From: Fibrobacteria bacterium GUT77
Lineage (GTDB): Bacteria > Fibrobacterota > Chitinivibrionia > Chitinivibrionales > Chitinispirillaceae
Assembly (NCBI GenBank): GCA_001462255.1
Contig: LIUJ01000184.1
Coordinates: forward strand, 1-6,993
Length of the DNA: 6,993 nucleotides
Reading direction: 5' to 3'
Positions 6,858 to 6,993 of the stretch are shown piece by piece. The stretch's first letter is position 1, and each line of letters starts with the position of its first letter. A program made the position numbers and the translations under genes. The notes below the pieces were generated by a model, which ran no database searches, was not told the DNA's origin, and worked only from the letters and a program-made list of their open reading frames with translations.

Positions 6858-6993
6858 TTACCACTCGCCGTAGCCGGCAATCACGTCGCGCATAAAGTAG
6901 GCGCTGTCTTTAGGCGTCCGGGTCTGGGTAAAGTAGTCCACATAGACAATGCCGAAGCGTTTGGTGTAACCCCATAACCATTCAAAATTGTCC
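6858..6993 (-). CDS. Glycoside hydrolase family 1 beta-glucosidase, C-terminal fragment (5' end outside window)
   Basis: On the - strand, 44 codons are followed by TAA (6858-6860). They begin with DNFEWLWGY and continue through KRFGIVYVDY and RTPKDSAYFM to the end YGEW. This is the conserved C-terminus of GH1 enzymes (beta-glucosidase, 6-phospho-beta-glucosidase and relatives). In this family the Glu and Trp of the NFEW motif and the aromatic residue of RFG line the -1 sugar-binding subsite. The acid/base (NEP) and nucleophile (ENG) motifs lie about 50 or more residues upstream, outside the window. The family's usual length is about 440-480 residues, so roughly a tenth is seen. The dipeptide EW with no Ser before it or Lys after it favours a non-phosphorylated substrate, but the fragment is too short to decide. 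Expected role: cytoplasmic release of glucose or another terminal sugar from beta-linked oligosaccharides. It is convergent with the giant gene, so not in its operon. Confidence 0.93.
   Translation of the reverse strand, partial: DNFEWLWGYTKRFGIVYVDYFTQTRTPKDSAYFMRDVIAGYGEW

Noticed and set aside
6867..6878. Terminator hairpin GCCG-TAGC-CGGC
   Set aside because: The stem is only 4 bp and is inside the GH1 coding region, with no adequate U-run on either strand.
6242..6880. Antisense open frame (212 codons, - strand) spanning the end of the giant gene and the gap
   Set aside because: It overlaps both the propeller blades and the end of the GH1 gene, which is in another - strand frame. The translation has no family features.

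Overview
The window is almost entirely one very large open reading frame on the + strand (2..6832, 2276 codons including the codon before the first ATG). It is followed, after a 25-base gap, by the end of a convergent gene on the - strand (6858..6993). Both genes run off the window: the large gene lacks its true N-terminus and the second gene lacks everything but its last 44 codons. No RNA gene, mobile element, CRISPR array or origin is visible.

The large gene encodes a modular, repetitive, probably exported surface protein. Residue numbers below count from the ATG at position 5. From N to C it has: the tail of one Ig-like domain (about 1-45); eight irregular Ig-like units with recurring 'G-x-A-x-D' openings and 'iDNtaP'-type ends (about 46-1713); an IPT/TIG-like Ig domain (about 1714-1818); a W/D-containing linker (about 1819-1877); and a C-terminal block of seven recurring motifs that I read as a seven-bladed beta-propeller (about 1878-2269), ending six residues before the stop. 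Only three cysteines occur in 2275 residues. No enzyme active site, sortase motif or C-terminal beta-barrel is visible. An adhesin or surface glycan-binding/scaffold role is the most reasonable guess.

The convergent gene is the C-terminus of a glycoside hydrolase family 1 beta-glucosidase, recognised by the DNFEW...GY..RFG..YVD......R.PKDSA signature. It suggests a carbohydrate-using bacterium.

The organism cannot be named from the sequence. The protein architecture (Ig-like array, 'VPYITG' TIG domain, 'D-x-W/Y ... W' linker, propeller) resembles, from memory, giant surface proteins of treponemes and related gut anaerobes. The GC-moderate composition with frequent ATA and AGG codons fits a spirochaete such as a gut Treponema. 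This is inference with modest confidence. I see no multi-gene novel system. The interest lies in the architecture of the giant protein, especially its C-terminal module.
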